The notes: generated by a model not told the origin, from the sequence alone. A stretch of DNA of 64,000 nucleotides from Candidatus Endomicrobium labiotermitis (GCA_009778965.1 WRFE01000002.1:1-64000); one strand, 5' to 3'. Positions 44,566 to 54,332 are shown, counted from the stretch's first letter. Numbers and translations: made by a program.

Positions 44566-44838
44566 TTATTGAATTATTTTTCTTAAAGTCGTAGTAGGCT
44601 TAAACGATACCTTTTTTCCGGGCGGAACAGGAATAACTTCGCTCGTTTTCGGGTTTCTGCCCATTCTGGCTTTGCGGTCTTTAGCTCGGAAAGAGCCCAG
44701 ACCTGACAAAGAAATGACATCACCTTTTTTTAAGCCGTCTTGAATAACTTTTACTAAAGCTTTTATAGCTTTATTTGAGTCTCCCTGAGTAAGCCCCGAT
44801 ACATCGGAGACAAGTTTAACAACATCAGGTTTTTTCAT
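44566..44838 (-). CDS. hup: HU-family DNA-binding protein
   Basis: The 90-residue protein is a full-length HU/IHF-type histone-like protein. The dimerisation helices come first (KPDVVKLVSDVSGLTQGDSN), then ISLSGLGSFRAKDRKARMGRNPKTSEVI with the DNA-arm RNPKT and proline, and the closing PGKKVSFKPTTTLRKII. It bends and compacts DNA as a dimer. It probably forms its own unit on minus, upstream of the aminotransferase-hom pair. CGGAGGTATTATCCG precedes the ATG, a strong ribosome site. Confidence 0.96.
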   Translation of the reverse strand: MKKPDVVKLVSDVSGLTQGDSNKAIKALVKVIQDGLKKGDVISLSGLGSFRAKDRKARMGRNPKTSEVIPVPPGKKVSFKPTTTLRKIIQ

Positions 44839-45007
44839 CGGATAATACCTCCGCGCATAATAAACACTGCATTAAATTTTCAAAAACTCATTTATTTTAT
44901 AATAAAATTTGATAAAAAAGTCAATAATTTTTGAAGATTTCACAAAATTTTAACAATGACTTTATTTTACAATGTTTTTTTTGTTTTGTTTGCTTTGGCG
45001 CTGAATT

Positions 45008-45162
45008 GCATTCGTTCGTATTTTTTAAGCAATTTCAAAACTCGCTTAAAATAACAACTTTAAAGGATTACACTCAAACAGTTGAAATTGAATAATCTTA
45101 AAAAATACTCACTCATATACGCAATAATGCGCCTGTCGCAAACAAAATCGGATATTTAAAGG
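45008..45162. repeat. Copy 2 of the ~155-base dispersed noncoding element
   Basis: Homologous to 13070-13222 along its length (see that entry). It occupies the centre of the 412-base gap between HU and trpB2; the remaining parts (44839-45007, 45163-45250) are AT-rich with no gene. The TGTATAAT sequence near 45208 may be the trpB2 -10 region. Confidence 0.7.
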
Positions 45163-45250
45163 CAACTTCTTAGCTGCATTAATGATTTTCTTTTTAAATG
45201 GAGATTTTGTATAATTACAATCTGTAAAAATCCAAAAACAAGGAGTTTTT

Positions 45251-46609
45251 ATGAGTTCAAAAAAAATCATATTAGATGAAAAAGATTTGCCGAAACAATG
45301 GTATAACATTCAGGCGGATTTGCCTGAACCTCTCGAGCCTCCTTATAATACCCGCGCGGGAAGACCCGCAACACCTGAAGATTTGGAAGCCATTTTCCCG
45401 AAAGAAATAATTAAGCAGGAAATGAGTTCTGAAAGATATATAGACATACCTGAACCTGTCCGTGAAGCGTATAAAATATGGAGACCGTCGCCGCTTGTAA
45501 GAGCAACCAACCTCGAAAAATTTTTAGATACGCCCGCAAAAATTTATTTTAAAAATGAAGGCGTAAGCCCGTCAGGAAGCCACAAATCCAATTCGGCAAT
45601 AGCCCAGGCTTTTTATAACAAGGAAGAGGGCGTTAAAAGAATTGCCACCGAAACCGGCGCAGGACAATGGGGGTCGGCTTTGGCGATGGCATGCCAAAAG
45701 TTCGGCATAGAATGCGTTGTATATATGGTAAAAGTTTCTTTTGAACAAAAACCATACAGAAAATCTTTAATGCAGGTTTACGGAGCACAGGTTTTCTCAA
45801 GCCCTTCAAGCCAAACAGAAACCGGCAGAAAAGTTTTAACCGAAGATCCTGATAACCAAGGTTCTTTAGGTTTGGCAATTTCCGAAGCTATTGAAGATGT
45901 TTTGAATAATAAAAATTCCAAATATTCGTTAGGCAGCGTTTTAAACCATGTGGCTATGCATCAGACTATTATAGGGCTTGAGGCTAAAAAGCAGCTTGAA
46001 ATTGCAGGAGATTACCCTGATATAGTAATAGCTTGTCTTGGCGGCGGCTCAAATTTCTCCGGAACCGCGTTTCCTTTCATAATGGATAAACTTCAGGGTA
46101 AACAACCGAATTTAAAAGCAATAGCGGCTGAACCATCAGCATGCCCGAAACTTTCAAAAGGCGTTTTGGCTTACGATTACGGCGACAGTTCCGGTTTTAC
46201 GCCGGCTCTTAAAATGTATACCTTAGGACATACTTTTATGCCGGGAGGAATACATGCCGGAGGACTTAGATATCACGGAGCTTCTCCTTTGGTATCGGCT
46301 CTTGTAAAGCATAATTTAGTAGACCCTGTAACAGTAAAACAGCGCGAAGCTTTTGAAGCGGCAGTAACTTTTGCAAGAACTGAAGGAATTTTGCCTGCGC
46401 CGGAATCTGCGCACGCCATAAGAGTTGCAATACAAGAAGCTCTGAAAGCAAAAGAAGAAGGAAAATCTAAAACGATATTATTTAATTTATCCGGAAACGG
46501 TTATTTTGATTTGTCTGCTTACGACAACTATCTTTCGGGCAGCATGGTTGATTACGAATACCCGAGCGAAAAAGTATGCGAAGCGCTGACGCATTTACCT
46601 AAAATTTAA
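45251..46609 (+). CDS. Tryptophan synthase beta-like enzyme, TrpB2 type
   Basis: The 452-residue PLP enzyme has the N-terminal extension typical of TrpB2 ([17 protein letters not shown]) and [15 protein letters not shown]. The Schiff-base lysine lies in [18 protein letters not shown], then [15 protein letters not shown]. The phosphate loop [10 protein letters not shown] and the late segment [13 protein letters not shown] are present. TrpB2 enzymes make tryptophan from indole and serine and may salvage indole. No trpA or other trp gene is nearby, in line with a stand-alone TrpB2. CAAGGAGTTTTT precedes the ATG. Confidence 0.94.
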   Translation: MSSKKIILDEKDLPKQWYNIQADLPEPLEPPYNTRAGRPATPEDLEAIFPKEIIKQEMSSERYIDIPEPVREAYKIWRPSPLVRATNLEKFLDTPAKIYFKNEGVSPSGSHKSNSAIAQAFYNKEEGVKRIATETGAGQWGSALAMACQKFGIECVVYMVKVSFEQKPYRKSLMQVYGAQVFSSPSSQTETGRKVLTEDPDNQGSLGLAISEAIEDVLNNKNSKYSLGSVLNHVAMHQTIIGLEAKKQLEIAGDYPDIVIACLGGGSNFSGTAFPFIMDKLQGKQPNLKAIAAEPSACPKLSKGVLAYDYGDSSGFTPALKMYTLGHTFMPGGIHAGGLRYHGASPLVSALVKHNLVDPVTVKQREAFEAAVTFARTEGILPAPESAHAIRVAIQEALKAKEEGKSKTILFNLSGNGYFDLSAYDNYLSGSMVDYEYPSEKVCEALTHLPKI

Positions 46610-46611
46610 AA

Positions 46612-46740
46612 AGACAGAGTGGAGTTTGAAGATTGAAGAGTGAAGATATTGTGTTTCGGCAGAGCCGAAACTTTCAATAGATTTTCGCATAGCGAAAATT
46701 CATTATCTCAACTCTACACTCTTAACTCTTCACTTTTTAA
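46612..46740. repeat. Dispersed inverted repeat between trpB2 and pyk, with two inner palindromes
   Basis: GACAGAGTGGAGTTTGAAGA at the left and TCTACACTCTTAACTCTTCA at the right form outer arms. Inside are two perfect hairpins: GTTTCGGCAGAGCCGAAAC and ATTTTCGCATAGCGAAAAT. The left arm is the GTGGAGTTTGAAG element also at 14583 and 19857. The structure ends directly at the pyk ribosome site AAGGAG. Confidence 0.7.
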
Positions 46741-46750
46741 GGAGCAGTTT

Positions 46751-47785
46751 GTGAGTAAAACAGGAATAATTTGCACTATGGGACCTGCTACGCAGTCTTT
46801 GCAGGTGTTAAGAAAAATGGCAAACGCGGGGATGACTGTCGCAAGACTTAATTTTTCACACGGCACCCATCAAGAATATGAAAAAGTTTTCAATACAATA
46901 AAAACTTTAAACAAAAAATACAAAAAAAATGTCAAAATTTTGGCTGATCTTGAAGGACCCAGGATAAGAGTCGGCGTAATTAAAGATGATAAAGTTCAAT
47001 TGAAAAAGAAGCAAAAGCTTATTCTTACAAATAAAGAAGTTTTGGGAACGAATAAGAAAATTTTTATAGACTATTCCGGCTCTTTGACAGACATAAAAAG
47101 AGGCATGGATATTTTTATTGATGACGGCAACCTGAAACTTAAGGTTTTGTCTTCAAAAAAAGACACTCTTATAACAGAAGTATGCATGGACTACGTTTTA
47201 AAAACGCACAAAGGCGTAAATATTCCTCAAGCTACGCTAAAATTTCCCCCAATGGAAGAAAAAGACCGACAGGATATGCTTTTCGCGTTAAAACACAATG
47301 TGGATTTTATAGCTAACTCTTTTGTCAGAAACGCAGATTGCATGAGACCGCTTAAAGACATTTTAAAATCGGCAAACAATACAAAATGCAAATTGATCGC
47401 CAAAATTGAAGACAGATCCGGAATACACAATCTTTTGCCTATCATTGACGTATGCGACGGAATAATGGTGGCAAGAGGCGATATGGGAATATCAATTCCG
47501 TTATGGACCGTTCCTGTTGTACAAAAATACATAATAAAAAAGTGCAGATCTCGTAAAAAATTTGTAATAACCGCTACGCAAATGCTTGAAAGCATGGTTG
47601 AAAACCCAATCCCCACAAGAGCCGAAGTTTCCGACGTTGCTAATGCCATAATAGACGGCAGCGATTATGTAATGCTTTCGGCTGAAACCGCAGTAGGAGC
47701 ATATCCCGACAAAGCGGTAGAAATGATGGGAAATATCATTAAGTTTACCGAAAAAAACAGTTACAGATTAACCGAAATGAAATAA
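46751..47785 (+). CDS. pyk: Pyruvate kinase, short form without C-terminal domain
   Basis: The GTG at 46751, preceded by AAGGAG at 7-base spacing, gives 344 residues starting VSKTGIICTMGPATQSL. The track's ATG start lies in a repeat. Catalytic features are complete: ARLNFSHGTHQEY, LADLEGPRIRVG, KIEDRSGIHN, VARGDMGISIP, TATQMLESM, and TRAEVSDVANAIIDGSDYVMLSAETAVGAYP. Standard enzymes have about 470 residues; the C-terminal regulatory domain is missing here and the frame ends cleanly at TAA. The enzyme makes pyruvate and ATP from phosphoenolpyruvate and should be insensitive to C-domain effectors. Confidence 0.92.
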   Translation: MSKTGIICTMGPATQSLQVLRKMANAGMTVARLNFSHGTHQEYEKVFNTIKTLNKKYKKNVKILADLEGPRIRVGVIKDDKVQLKKKQKLILTNKEVLGTNKKIFIDYSGSLTDIKRGMDIFIDDGNLKLKVLSSKKDTLITEVCMDYVLKTHKGVNIPQATLKFPPMEEKDRQDMLFALKHNVDFIANSFVRNADCMRPLKDILKSANNTKCKLIAKIEDRSGIHNLLPIIDVCDGIMVARGDMGISIPLWTVPVVQKYIIKKCRSRKKFVITATQMLESMVENPIPTRAEVSDVANAIIDGSDYVMLSAETAVGAYPDKAVEMMGNIIKFTEKNSYRLTEMK

Positions 47786-47805
47786 TTTCAGTGAGCGAGG
47801 TTTTT

Positions 47806-48216
47806 ATGACATTAGATTTATCGTCATTAAAAAAGGCCGTAACTAGGCTAAAAGAAGTTTTAATAGAATTAGAAAAAGACAATGCAAACAAATTTATCAA
47901 AGATGCTGCCATTCAAAGGTTTGAATATACGTATGAACTTTCCTATAAAATGTTACGCCGTTTTTTAGAAATTGACGAGCATGACAAACAGGAAATAAAA
48001 GAAATGGGGTTTGCTAATATTATAAGAACGGCTAGTCAACGCGGTTTGTTATTAAACGATCTTGAGAAATGGCTGGCATACAGAGAAAAACGTAATATAA
48101 CAAGCCACGTTTATGATGAAAATAAAGCAGACGATGTTATCAGCGTGATCCCCGATTTTTTAAAAGAAGCGGAATTCTTGCTGAAAAAATTATCTGAGAG
48201 ATCTAATAATATATGA
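47806..48216 (+). CDS. HEPN-domain toxin, HepT-like
   Basis: From the ATG at 47806 (GCGAGGTTTTT upstream) the product has 136 residues, all helical. AIQRFEYTYELSYKMLRRFLE opens the HI0074/HEPN fold. WLAYREKRNITSHVYDENKA contains RNITSHVY, an exact RX4HXY motif, the ribonuclease signature of HepT toxins. Its stop overlaps the next ATG (ATGA), so translation is coupled to the nucleotidyltransferase. It may equally be called a nucleotidyltransferase substrate-binding protein. The pair is expected to act as a toxin-antitoxin module. Confidence 0.87.
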   Translation: MTLDLSSLKKAVTRLKEVLIELEKDNANKFIKDAAIQRFEYTYELSYKMLRRFLEIDEHDKQEIKEMGFANIIRTASQRGLLLNDLEKWLAYREKRNITSHVYDENKADDVISVIPDFLKEAEFLLKKLSERSNNI

Positions 48217-48515
48217 GCTTGGCAATAGAAGACCGCCATTTAAAAATAATAAACGATATTTTAAATGAACATTTAAAACCTGCAAATGCGGTCGTTTATG
48301 TTTTCGGCTCAAGGACAAACGGAAAATCCGGCAAATATTCCGATTTGGATTTGGCGGTAGATTATTCGGGACAAAAACTGCCTTTTGAAATATATACGAA
48401 CTTAGTTAATTTATTTGAAAACTCCGCTTTGCCTTACAAAGTTGATATCGTTGATTTAAACGACATATCGGAACAATTTAAAAACAATATAAAAGATACT
48501 CTTATTAAATTATAA
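48213..48515 (+). CDS. Minimal nucleotidyltransferase antitoxin, MntA-like
   Basis: The 100-residue protein is a minimal nucleotidyltransferase. VYVFGSRTNGKSGKYSDLDLAVDY contains GSX10DXD exactly, and a third acidic residue lies in YKVDIVDL. In characterised HepT/MntA systems the antitoxin adds AMP units to the tyrosine of RX4HXY and so silences the RNase; both motifs are intact here, so the mechanism probably holds. The 4-base overlap with the HEPN gene supports a functional unit. Confidence 0.87.
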   Translation: MSLAIEDRHLKIINDILNEHLKPANAVVYVFGSRTNGKSGKYSDLDLAVDYSGQKLPFEIYTNLVNLFENSALPYKVDIVDLNDISEQFKNNIKDTLIKL

Positions 48516-48529
48516 GGATTTTCAATCTA

Positions 48530-49930
48530 ATGAAATTGTGGAACAAAATTATAGACGGCGGTAAGATTGTATATCGTTTTTTAGGCATAGAAGTCTATAA
48601 AACGCTTAAATCCTCAAGCAATGAGTCTCATTTTTTATTAAAAATAGAATTTCTTAAAAAGAAAATTTCGCCCGAAAAAACAGAATATTACATTTTAGGC
48701 ATTCCCCTATACGCAAAAAAAGACGATTCTTTTCATAAAATTCACTCTCAGGAATTTTTAAACTATATTTTAAACCAGCAGCTTGATAAAAGCAAATTTG
48801 TCCCTATAACCGATAAGCCCTATAAAAGACATGAAGACGACGTCAAATTGATAGCTTATTATTTGCCGCAGTATTATCATTTTCCTATAAATGACGAATG
48901 GCACGGCAAAGGCTTTACCGAATGGACTAATGTAACTAAAGCGCAGCCTCAATTTGTCGGCCACGAGCAGCCAAAGCTCCCCATAGATGTCGGGTTTTAC
49001 AATTTAGAAACTACAACGGCTATGAAACGCCAGATTGAATTGGCTAAAATGTACGGGATTTACGGCTGGTGTTTTTATTACTACTGGTTTTCCGGCGAAA
49101 GAGTAATGGAAAAACCGGTTCTTAATTTTCTTAACGATAAATCTTTAGATATGCCTTTTTGTCTGTTTTGGGCTAATGAAAACTGGACCCGTAACTGGGG
49201 AGAAAAAGACTCTAATTTAAAAACAAAACTTTATGACGCTAATATACAAGACGGCGACTCGGAAAAATTTATGCGGGACGCGCTGCCGTTAATGAAAGAC
49301 AGCCGTTATATAAAAATCAACAATAAGCCTGTATTAATTATCTACAAAATACACTCCGACAACAAAGAACAATTAAAACAGTTTATTGCGCAAATCCGCG
49401 CCATAGCGCGTAAAAACGGCTTTAACGATTTGTATTTGATGAATGTCAGAGATTACAAAAGCAGCACGGATTCCGTATCTGACTGCGGTTTTGACGCGCT
49501 TGTAGAATTTCCGCCCGTAGGAATTACGCGGTTTGAATTAAAAACAGCGGACGTTAAAATTATGAATCCTTTGTTTTGTTCTAAAGTGTGGGATATGCGC
49601 CGTCTTTTAACCGAAGATTTTTATATAGACAATATAGATTTTCCGATTTTTAGAGGATGTTTCCCGTCGTGGGATAACGCCTCGCGCAAAGGATATTCCG
49701 GAGGTTCCCACGCTAACGTTTATCAGACAACTCCGGATTTATATAAAAAATGGCTAAAAAATTTGATATTATGGACAAAAGAACATAAAAACAAAGAAGA
49801 ACAATTTGTTTTTATAAACGCATGGAACGAGTGGGCTGAAGGAGCGCACCTTGAACCTGACCACAGATACGGATACGCGTATTTGCAGGCAACAAAAGAA
49901 GCTGTAACAGAAAACGGAGACGGAAAATGA
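48530..49930 (+). CDS. WbsX-like glycan protein (GH99-like fold) with N-terminal GIxxFKK module
   Basis: Residues about 1-75 carry two units of a short repeat (KIVYRFLGIEVYKTLK and KTEYYILGIPLYAKKD) shared with the next genes. From about 100 onward the WbsX domain is clear: LIAYYLPQYYHFPINDEWHG, KGFTEWTNVTKAQPQF, YGIYGWCFYYYWFSGERVM, FCLFWANENWTRNWG and FINAWNEWAEGAHLEPD. WbsX proteins accompany O-antigen or capsule loci and are related to GH99 enzymes; the reaction is unsettled. No signal peptide. The stop overlaps the next start by 4 bases. Confidence 0.85.
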   Translation: MKLWNKIIDGGKIVYRFLGIEVYKTLKSSSNESHFLLKIEFLKKKISPEKTEYYILGIPLYAKKDDSFHKIHSQEFLNYILNQQLDKSKFVPITDKPYKRHEDDVKLIAYYLPQYYHFPINDEWHGKGFTEWTNVTKAQPQFVGHEQPKLPIDVGFYNLETTTAMKRQIELAKMYGIYGWCFYYYWFSGERVMEKPVLNFLNDKSLDMPFCLFWANENWTRNWGEKDSNLKTKLYDANIQDGDSEKFMRDALPLMKDSRYIKINNKPVLIIYKIHSDNKEQLKQFIAQIRAIARKNGFNDLYLMNVRDYKSSTDSVSDCGFDALVEFPPVGITRFELKTADVKIMNPLFCSKVWDMRRLLTEDFYIDNIDFPIFRGCFPSWDNASRKGYSGGSHANVYQTTPDLYKKWLKNLILWTKEHKNKEEQFVFINAWNEWAEGAHLEPDHRYGYAYLQATKEAVTENGDGK

Positions 49931-52188
49931 GTTTTTGGAAGAAAACCGGCGACAACAGTAAAAAAACATATTTGCTTTGCGGAATAGAAATTTTTAAGAA
50001 AAGAAAAGAGTCCGATAAAAAGGCTTACTACTTTCTCGGAATAAAATATTGGGAAAAGAAATTTTCGTTTGAAAAAACAGTATATTTTTTATTTGGAATA
50101 GAAATTTTCAAGAAAATAAAAGAGCCTTATAATAAAAAATACTATATTTTCGGCATAAAATACAGGCAAGAAACAAAAATATTGTTTATCAAAATTATGC
50201 CGGAAGGATACCGCGCTCAAAACGGGAAAAATATACTTTTGGTAAACCATTCAATGACTCATACCGGTGCTCCGATAGCTCTTTTGCGTGTTGGCGAAAT
50301 TTTAAAGGAAAACGGCTTTAATCCGTATTTCTTATCTCCGGAAAAAGGCGACCTTGAAGAAAAAGTACTTGCAACCGGAATACCTGTAATTTATTGCCGC
50401 GACATTTATGCTTCTGGTCAGAGCGTTGACTTAAAGACAGATTTTAGCGCGGCGTTATGCAATACCGCATGTTCTCTGTTCCCGTATGATAATATTTGCC
50501 GTACTATGCCTACAATGTTATGGCTTCACGAATTGGTAAGCGAGGATTTACCGGAAAAAGAGTCTGATATTCTTAATCAGGCTACAAATGTTTATGCAGG
50601 CGGACCTTTGGTAAATAAATTTTTGGAGTTTTACGGTCAAAACGGAAAAGTCTTATTGTATCCGGCGCAAGATAAATGTATCACACCCGATTTTAACCGA
50701 AATGAGTCGGAAACAGTTAAATTTTCAGTTATGGGAAGTATATGCAAAAGAAAAAACCAGGAACTTTTTATATCCGCTATAAAACTTATCCCGCCTGATA
50801 TACGCAAAAAAGCCCGTTTTGATATTGTAGCGAACATGACAGATGATGTTCCTCTTCTTAACAAATTAAAACAGAATTCAAAAAATATAAATGAACTTTC
50901 TTTTATTCCGCTTATAACCGATGAAACTAAGTACAGGCAGTATTTGGATTCAGTCGACGCGGTTGTATGCTCTTCTACTGAAGATCCGTTGCCTATTGTA
51001 ATAACAGACGCAATGATGCATGGTAAAATTCCGATTGTAAGCAGCATGACAGGGCATAAAGAAATGATCGAAAATGGAATTGACGGATATGTGTTTGAAA
51101 ACGGACATCCTCAAGAACTTGCCAAAATAATGCAAGAGTTAATAGAACATCCTGCTTCTATGACGGCGGTTAAACAAGCTGCACGTGACGTTTTCTTGAA
51201 AAACTTTAATGAAGCTGCGGTAAAAAAACAAATAATCTCTATTATAAATACCCTTACCTGCAGAATCGAATCGGACAAAAATTTAAAACCGTTGGTATCA
51301 GTTATAGTTCCGAATTATAATCACGCAAAATATCTGCGTAAACGCCTAGATTCAATTTACTCTCAAACATATAAAAATATAGAGGTACTCCTTTTAGACG
51401 ATTTTTCAACCGATGAAAGCCGCGAAATACTTACTCGATATGAGTCAAAGTATCACAGTAATACAAAAATTTATTTTAATGAAAAAAATTCCGGAGGCGT
51501 TTTTTATCAGTGGAAAAAGGGATTAAGCCTTGCCAAAGGCGACTTGGTATGGATAGCCGAAAGCGACGATTATTGCAGTGATAACTTTCTTGAGGAAGCA
51601 GTTAAGTTTTTTCAGTATGAAAGCGTAAAATTATTTTTTGCAAGGACAATTTTCGTTAACGGTAAAAATGAATCATTTTGTGACACGGAAAGATATTTGC
51701 GGGATTTTAAAAGATCTTGGATTAATTCTGAATTTATTGAAACAGGCGATAATCTAGTTAGACAGGGATTTGGCTTTATGAACATAGTTCCCAACGTCAG
51801 CGGAGCGGTATTCAGAAACACAGGTTTCAAAAATATATTAGATGACAAAAACTGGTATTCCCTTAAACTCTGCGGAGACTGGATGTTTTATTTAAATCTT
51901 ATAAAAGAAGGAAAAGTTGCATATTCTTCATTTGCGACTAATTATTACAGACAGCTTGATGAAGGCACCTGCAAAAAAGTTGCTATTACAGAAAATTTTT
52001 ATACGGAACATGAGCAGATAGCGGTTTTTGTGGCTAAAAACTATAATGTCAGAGCGGAAATTTTTATTAGACAAAATAAAGCCTTAGAGCATCATACAAA
52101 ACATTTTAAAAACATTTTTGCAATGAATAATTTGAGCAAATATTATGATTTAAAAAAAATTCTTAATATTTTGGAGAAAAACGGATGA
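49927..52188 (+). CDS. Two-domain glycosyltransferase: GT4-like then GT2
   Basis: The 753-residue protein opens with four GIxxFKK-type units (about 10-90; YLLCGIEIFKKRK, YYFLGIKYWEKKF, YFLFGIEIFKKIK, YYIFGIKYRQ). A GT4/GT-B domain follows at about 100-440: NHSMTHTGAPIALLRVGE, FSVMGSICKRKNQELFISAI, and the sugar-nucleotide segment SSTEDPLPIVITDAMMHGKIPI. A GT2/GT-A domain runs about 455-700: VSVIVPNYNHAKYLRKRLDS, LLDDFSTDES, WIAESDDYCSDNFLEEA. It probably adds two sugars to a growing glycan at the inner face of the membrane. Start and end overlap neighbours by 4 bases. Acceptor unknown. Confidence 0.9.
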   Translation: MSFWKKTGDNSKKTYLLCGIEIFKKRKESDKKAYYFLGIKYWEKKFSFEKTVYFLFGIEIFKKIKEPYNKKYYIFGIKYRQETKILFIKIMPEGYRAQNGKNILLVNHSMTHTGAPIALLRVGEILKENGFNPYFLSPEKGDLEEKVLATGIPVIYCRDIYASGQSVDLKTDFSAALCNTACSLFPYDNICRTMPTMLWLHELVSEDLPEKESDILNQATNVYAGGPLVNKFLEFYGQNGKVLLYPAQDKCITPDFNRNESETVKFSVMGSICKRKNQELFISAIKLIPPDIRKKARFDIVANMTDDVPLLNKLKQNSKNINELSFIPLITDETKYRQYLDSVDAVVCSSTEDPLPIVITDAMMHGKIPIVSSMTGHKEMIENGIDGYVFENGHPQELAKIMQELIEHPASMTAVKQAARDVFLKNFNEAAVKKQIISIINTLTCRIESDKNLKPLVSVIVPNYNHAKYLRKRLDSIYSQTYKNIEVLLLDDFSTDESREILTRYESKYHSNTKIYFNEKNSGGVFYQWKKGLSLAKGDLVWIAESDDYCSDNFLEEAVKFFQYESVKLFFARTIFVNGKNESFCDTERYLRDFKRSWINSEFIETGDNLVRQGFGFMNIVPNVSGAVFRNTGFKNILDDKNWYSLKLCGDWMFYLNLIKEGKVAYSSFATNYYRQLDEGTCKKVAITENFYTEHEQIAVFVAKNYNVRAEIFIRQNKALEHHTKHFKNIFAMNNLSKYYDLKKILNILEKNG

Positions 52189-54332
52189 ATGTGTTTTCAA
52201 AATCCGATAACGGAGCAGGCAAGGTTGTTTATAAATTGCTTGGCATAGAATTTTTTAAGAAAAAGAAAAATATTTATGAAAAATCATATTACATTTTCGG
52301 AATAAAATATTGGAAAAAGAACATCTCGAAAAGAAATACAGCATACTCTCCGCTGGTATCAGTTATAATTCCGTGTTACAATCACGAAAAATATCTAAAA
52401 ACAAGACTGGAATCTGTCTATAATCAAACATATAAAAATATAGAAGTAATCCTTTTAGATGATGCGTCTTCTGACAATAGCAGAGAAATATTACAGAAAT
52501 ATGCTTTGAAACACTCTAATACAAAAGTTTTTTTTAATGATACTAATTCCGGAGGAGTTTTTATCCAATGGGGAAGAGGCTTATCTTTAGCCAAAGGTGA
52601 ACTGGTATGGATTGCCGAAAGCGACGATTATTGCAGCAACAATTTTCTTGAAGAAACGGTAGGATTTTTTGTTGACGAAAGCGTATCGTTATCTTTTGCA
52701 AGAACGGTATTTGTAAATGAAAAAGGCAACAAAATATGGGATATAGAAAGTTATCTTAGTGATATAACGTCAAAACAATGGATAAATTCTCGTTTTGTGG
52801 AAACTGCCCATAAAATTGTTAATGAAGGATTCGGATTTAAGAATTTAGTGCCAAATGTAAGCAGCGCTATCTTTAGGAATACAGGATTTAAAAATATATT
52901 AAATGATAAAAACTGGTTTGCCTTTAAACTTTGCGGCGACTGGTTGTTTTATTTGTTTATAATCAGAGGCGGAAGAATTGCTTATTCGTCATTTGCGACT
53001 AATTATTACAGATATCACGAATCAAATTTAAGCATTGCAATACGCGCTACGCCGTCTTACTATACAGAACATGAAAAAATAGCCGAATATGTGGCTGAAA
53101 ATTATAAAGTTGACAAAGAAATTTTTATCAAACAAGCGGAAATGCTAAAAAAGCATGCCTTGGAACATAATAATAAATTTGCCATAGACGCATTTGAAAA
53201 ACTATATAATCTACATCATATTTATAGCCGTATGTCTTTGAGAAAACCCAATTTGCTTATGGCCTCGTATGGATTTGCCTCAGGCGGCGGCGAAGTTCTA
53301 CCTATTTTTATCGCAAACCGCTTAAAAGATACGGGCGTAGCCGTAACTTTTTTTGATCATCAGGGTTTGCCGGAAAACACCGAAATAAAAGCTATGCTTG
53401 ATAAATCTATTCCTATACTAAAAAAGATGTTTTTAAACGGTAATGACGAGCTTAATGATTTTGCTTTTGACATAATTCAAACTCAGTACGCCCATGTTGA
53501 AACTTTTTTTTCTACGCGTAAAGGCAGCGCCAAGCATATAGCTGTGCTGCACGGAATGTACGAGGCGATGGAAAATGAAGTGTTTGAAACAAAGTGGGTA
53601 GATTTACCTATGTTGACAAAAAATATTGACCGCTGGCTTTACACTACAGGTAAAAATTTAGACGCTTTCAAGAAATATAATTGTTATGACGAAAGCCGTT
53701 TTTTCAAAATTAATAACGGGCTGCCGGAAAGCGTAGAAAGCAAAAATGTCGTAAGACAGGATTTATCCATACCTGAAGATGCCTTTGTATTATGTCTTGT
53801 AAGCCGCGCCATAGAAGATAAAGGCTGGAACGAAGCTATAGAAGCGGTAAATCTCGCAAATAAATCTATGGAAAATAAAGTTCATTTAATTTTAATAGGC
53901 GATGGACCTGTTTATGAAACTCTTAAAAAAGAAACTTTGATTCCCAAATATATCCACATATTAGGATTTAAGAAAAACATAAGAGATTATTTTAAACTAT
54001 CTGACATGTCAATTCTCCCGTCACGCTTTAAAGGCGAAAGTTTTCCGCTTGTTATAATAGATTCATTGCTGACGGATAAACCCGTTATAGCTTCTGATAT
54101 TGGCGAAATAAGAAATATGCTTTCAAGTGAAAATGAAGAATTGGCAGGACAAGTATTTAAATTGAACGATTGGAAGATACCGGTGGAAGAACTTTCTTCA
54201 ATAATAAAAGATTTTGCAAATAATAAATATAAGTATAATGCGGCTATAAGCGTTGTGACAAAAATAAAAGACCGCTTTTCTATAGCCAATGTTGCCGCAG
54301 AATACTTAAAACACTATAATGATTTGACATAA
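52185..54332 (+). CDS. Two-domain glycosyltransferase: GT2 then GT4-like (reverse order)
   Basis: The 715-residue protein has two GIxxFKK units (YKLLGIEFFKKKK, YYIFGIKYWKKN), then a GT2 domain (about 60-320; VSVIIPCYNHEKYLKTRLES, LLDDASSDNS, WIAESDDYCSNNFLEET) closely similar to that of the upstream gene. A GT4 domain follows (about 360-710; MASYGFASGGGEVLPIFIAN, LCLVSRAIEDKGWNEAIEA, PSRFKGESFPLVIIDSLLT). The domain order is the mirror of the preceding protein. The last 22 codons are part of a 66-base perfect tandem duplication whose second copy lies after the stop. The start overlaps the upstream stop (ATGA). Confidence 0.9.
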   Translation: MNVFSKSDNGAGKVVYKLLGIEFFKKKKNIYEKSYYIFGIKYWKKNISKRNTAYSPLVSVIIPCYNHEKYLKTRLESVYNQTYKNIEVILLDDASSDNSREILQKYALKHSNTKVFFNDTNSGGVFIQWGRGLSLAKGELVWIAESDDYCSNNFLEETVGFFVDESVSLSFARTVFVNEKGNKIWDIESYLSDITSKQWINSRFVETAHKIVNEGFGFKNLVPNVSSAIFRNTGFKNILNDKNWFAFKLCGDWLFYLFIIRGGRIAYSSFATNYYRYHESNLSIAIRATPSYYTEHEKIAEYVAENYKVDKEIFIKQAEMLKKHALEHNNKFAIDAFEKLYNLHHIYSRMSLRKPNLLMASYGFASGGGEVLPIFIANRLKDTGVAVTFFDHQGLPENTEIKAMLDKSIPILKKMFLNGNDELNDFAFDIIQTQYAHVETFFSTRKGSAKHIAVLHGMYEAMENEVFETKWVDLPMLTKNIDRWLYTTGKNLDAFKKYNCYDESRFFKINNGLPESVESKNVVRQDLSIPEDAFVLCLVSRAIEDKGWNEAIEAVNLANKSMENKVHLILIGDGPVYETLKKETLIPKYIHILGFKKNIRDYFKLSDMSILPSRFKGESFPLVIIDSLLTDKPVIASDIGEIRNMLSSENEELAGQVFKLNDWKIPVEELSSIIKDFANNKYKYNAAISVVTKIKDRFSIANVAAEYLKHYNDLT

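Noticed and set aside
46640-46750. ATG-start pyruvate kinase extension
   Set aside because: The extra residues translate the inverted repeat before the gene; GTG 46751 has AAGGAG at correct spacing and begins the conserved sequence.
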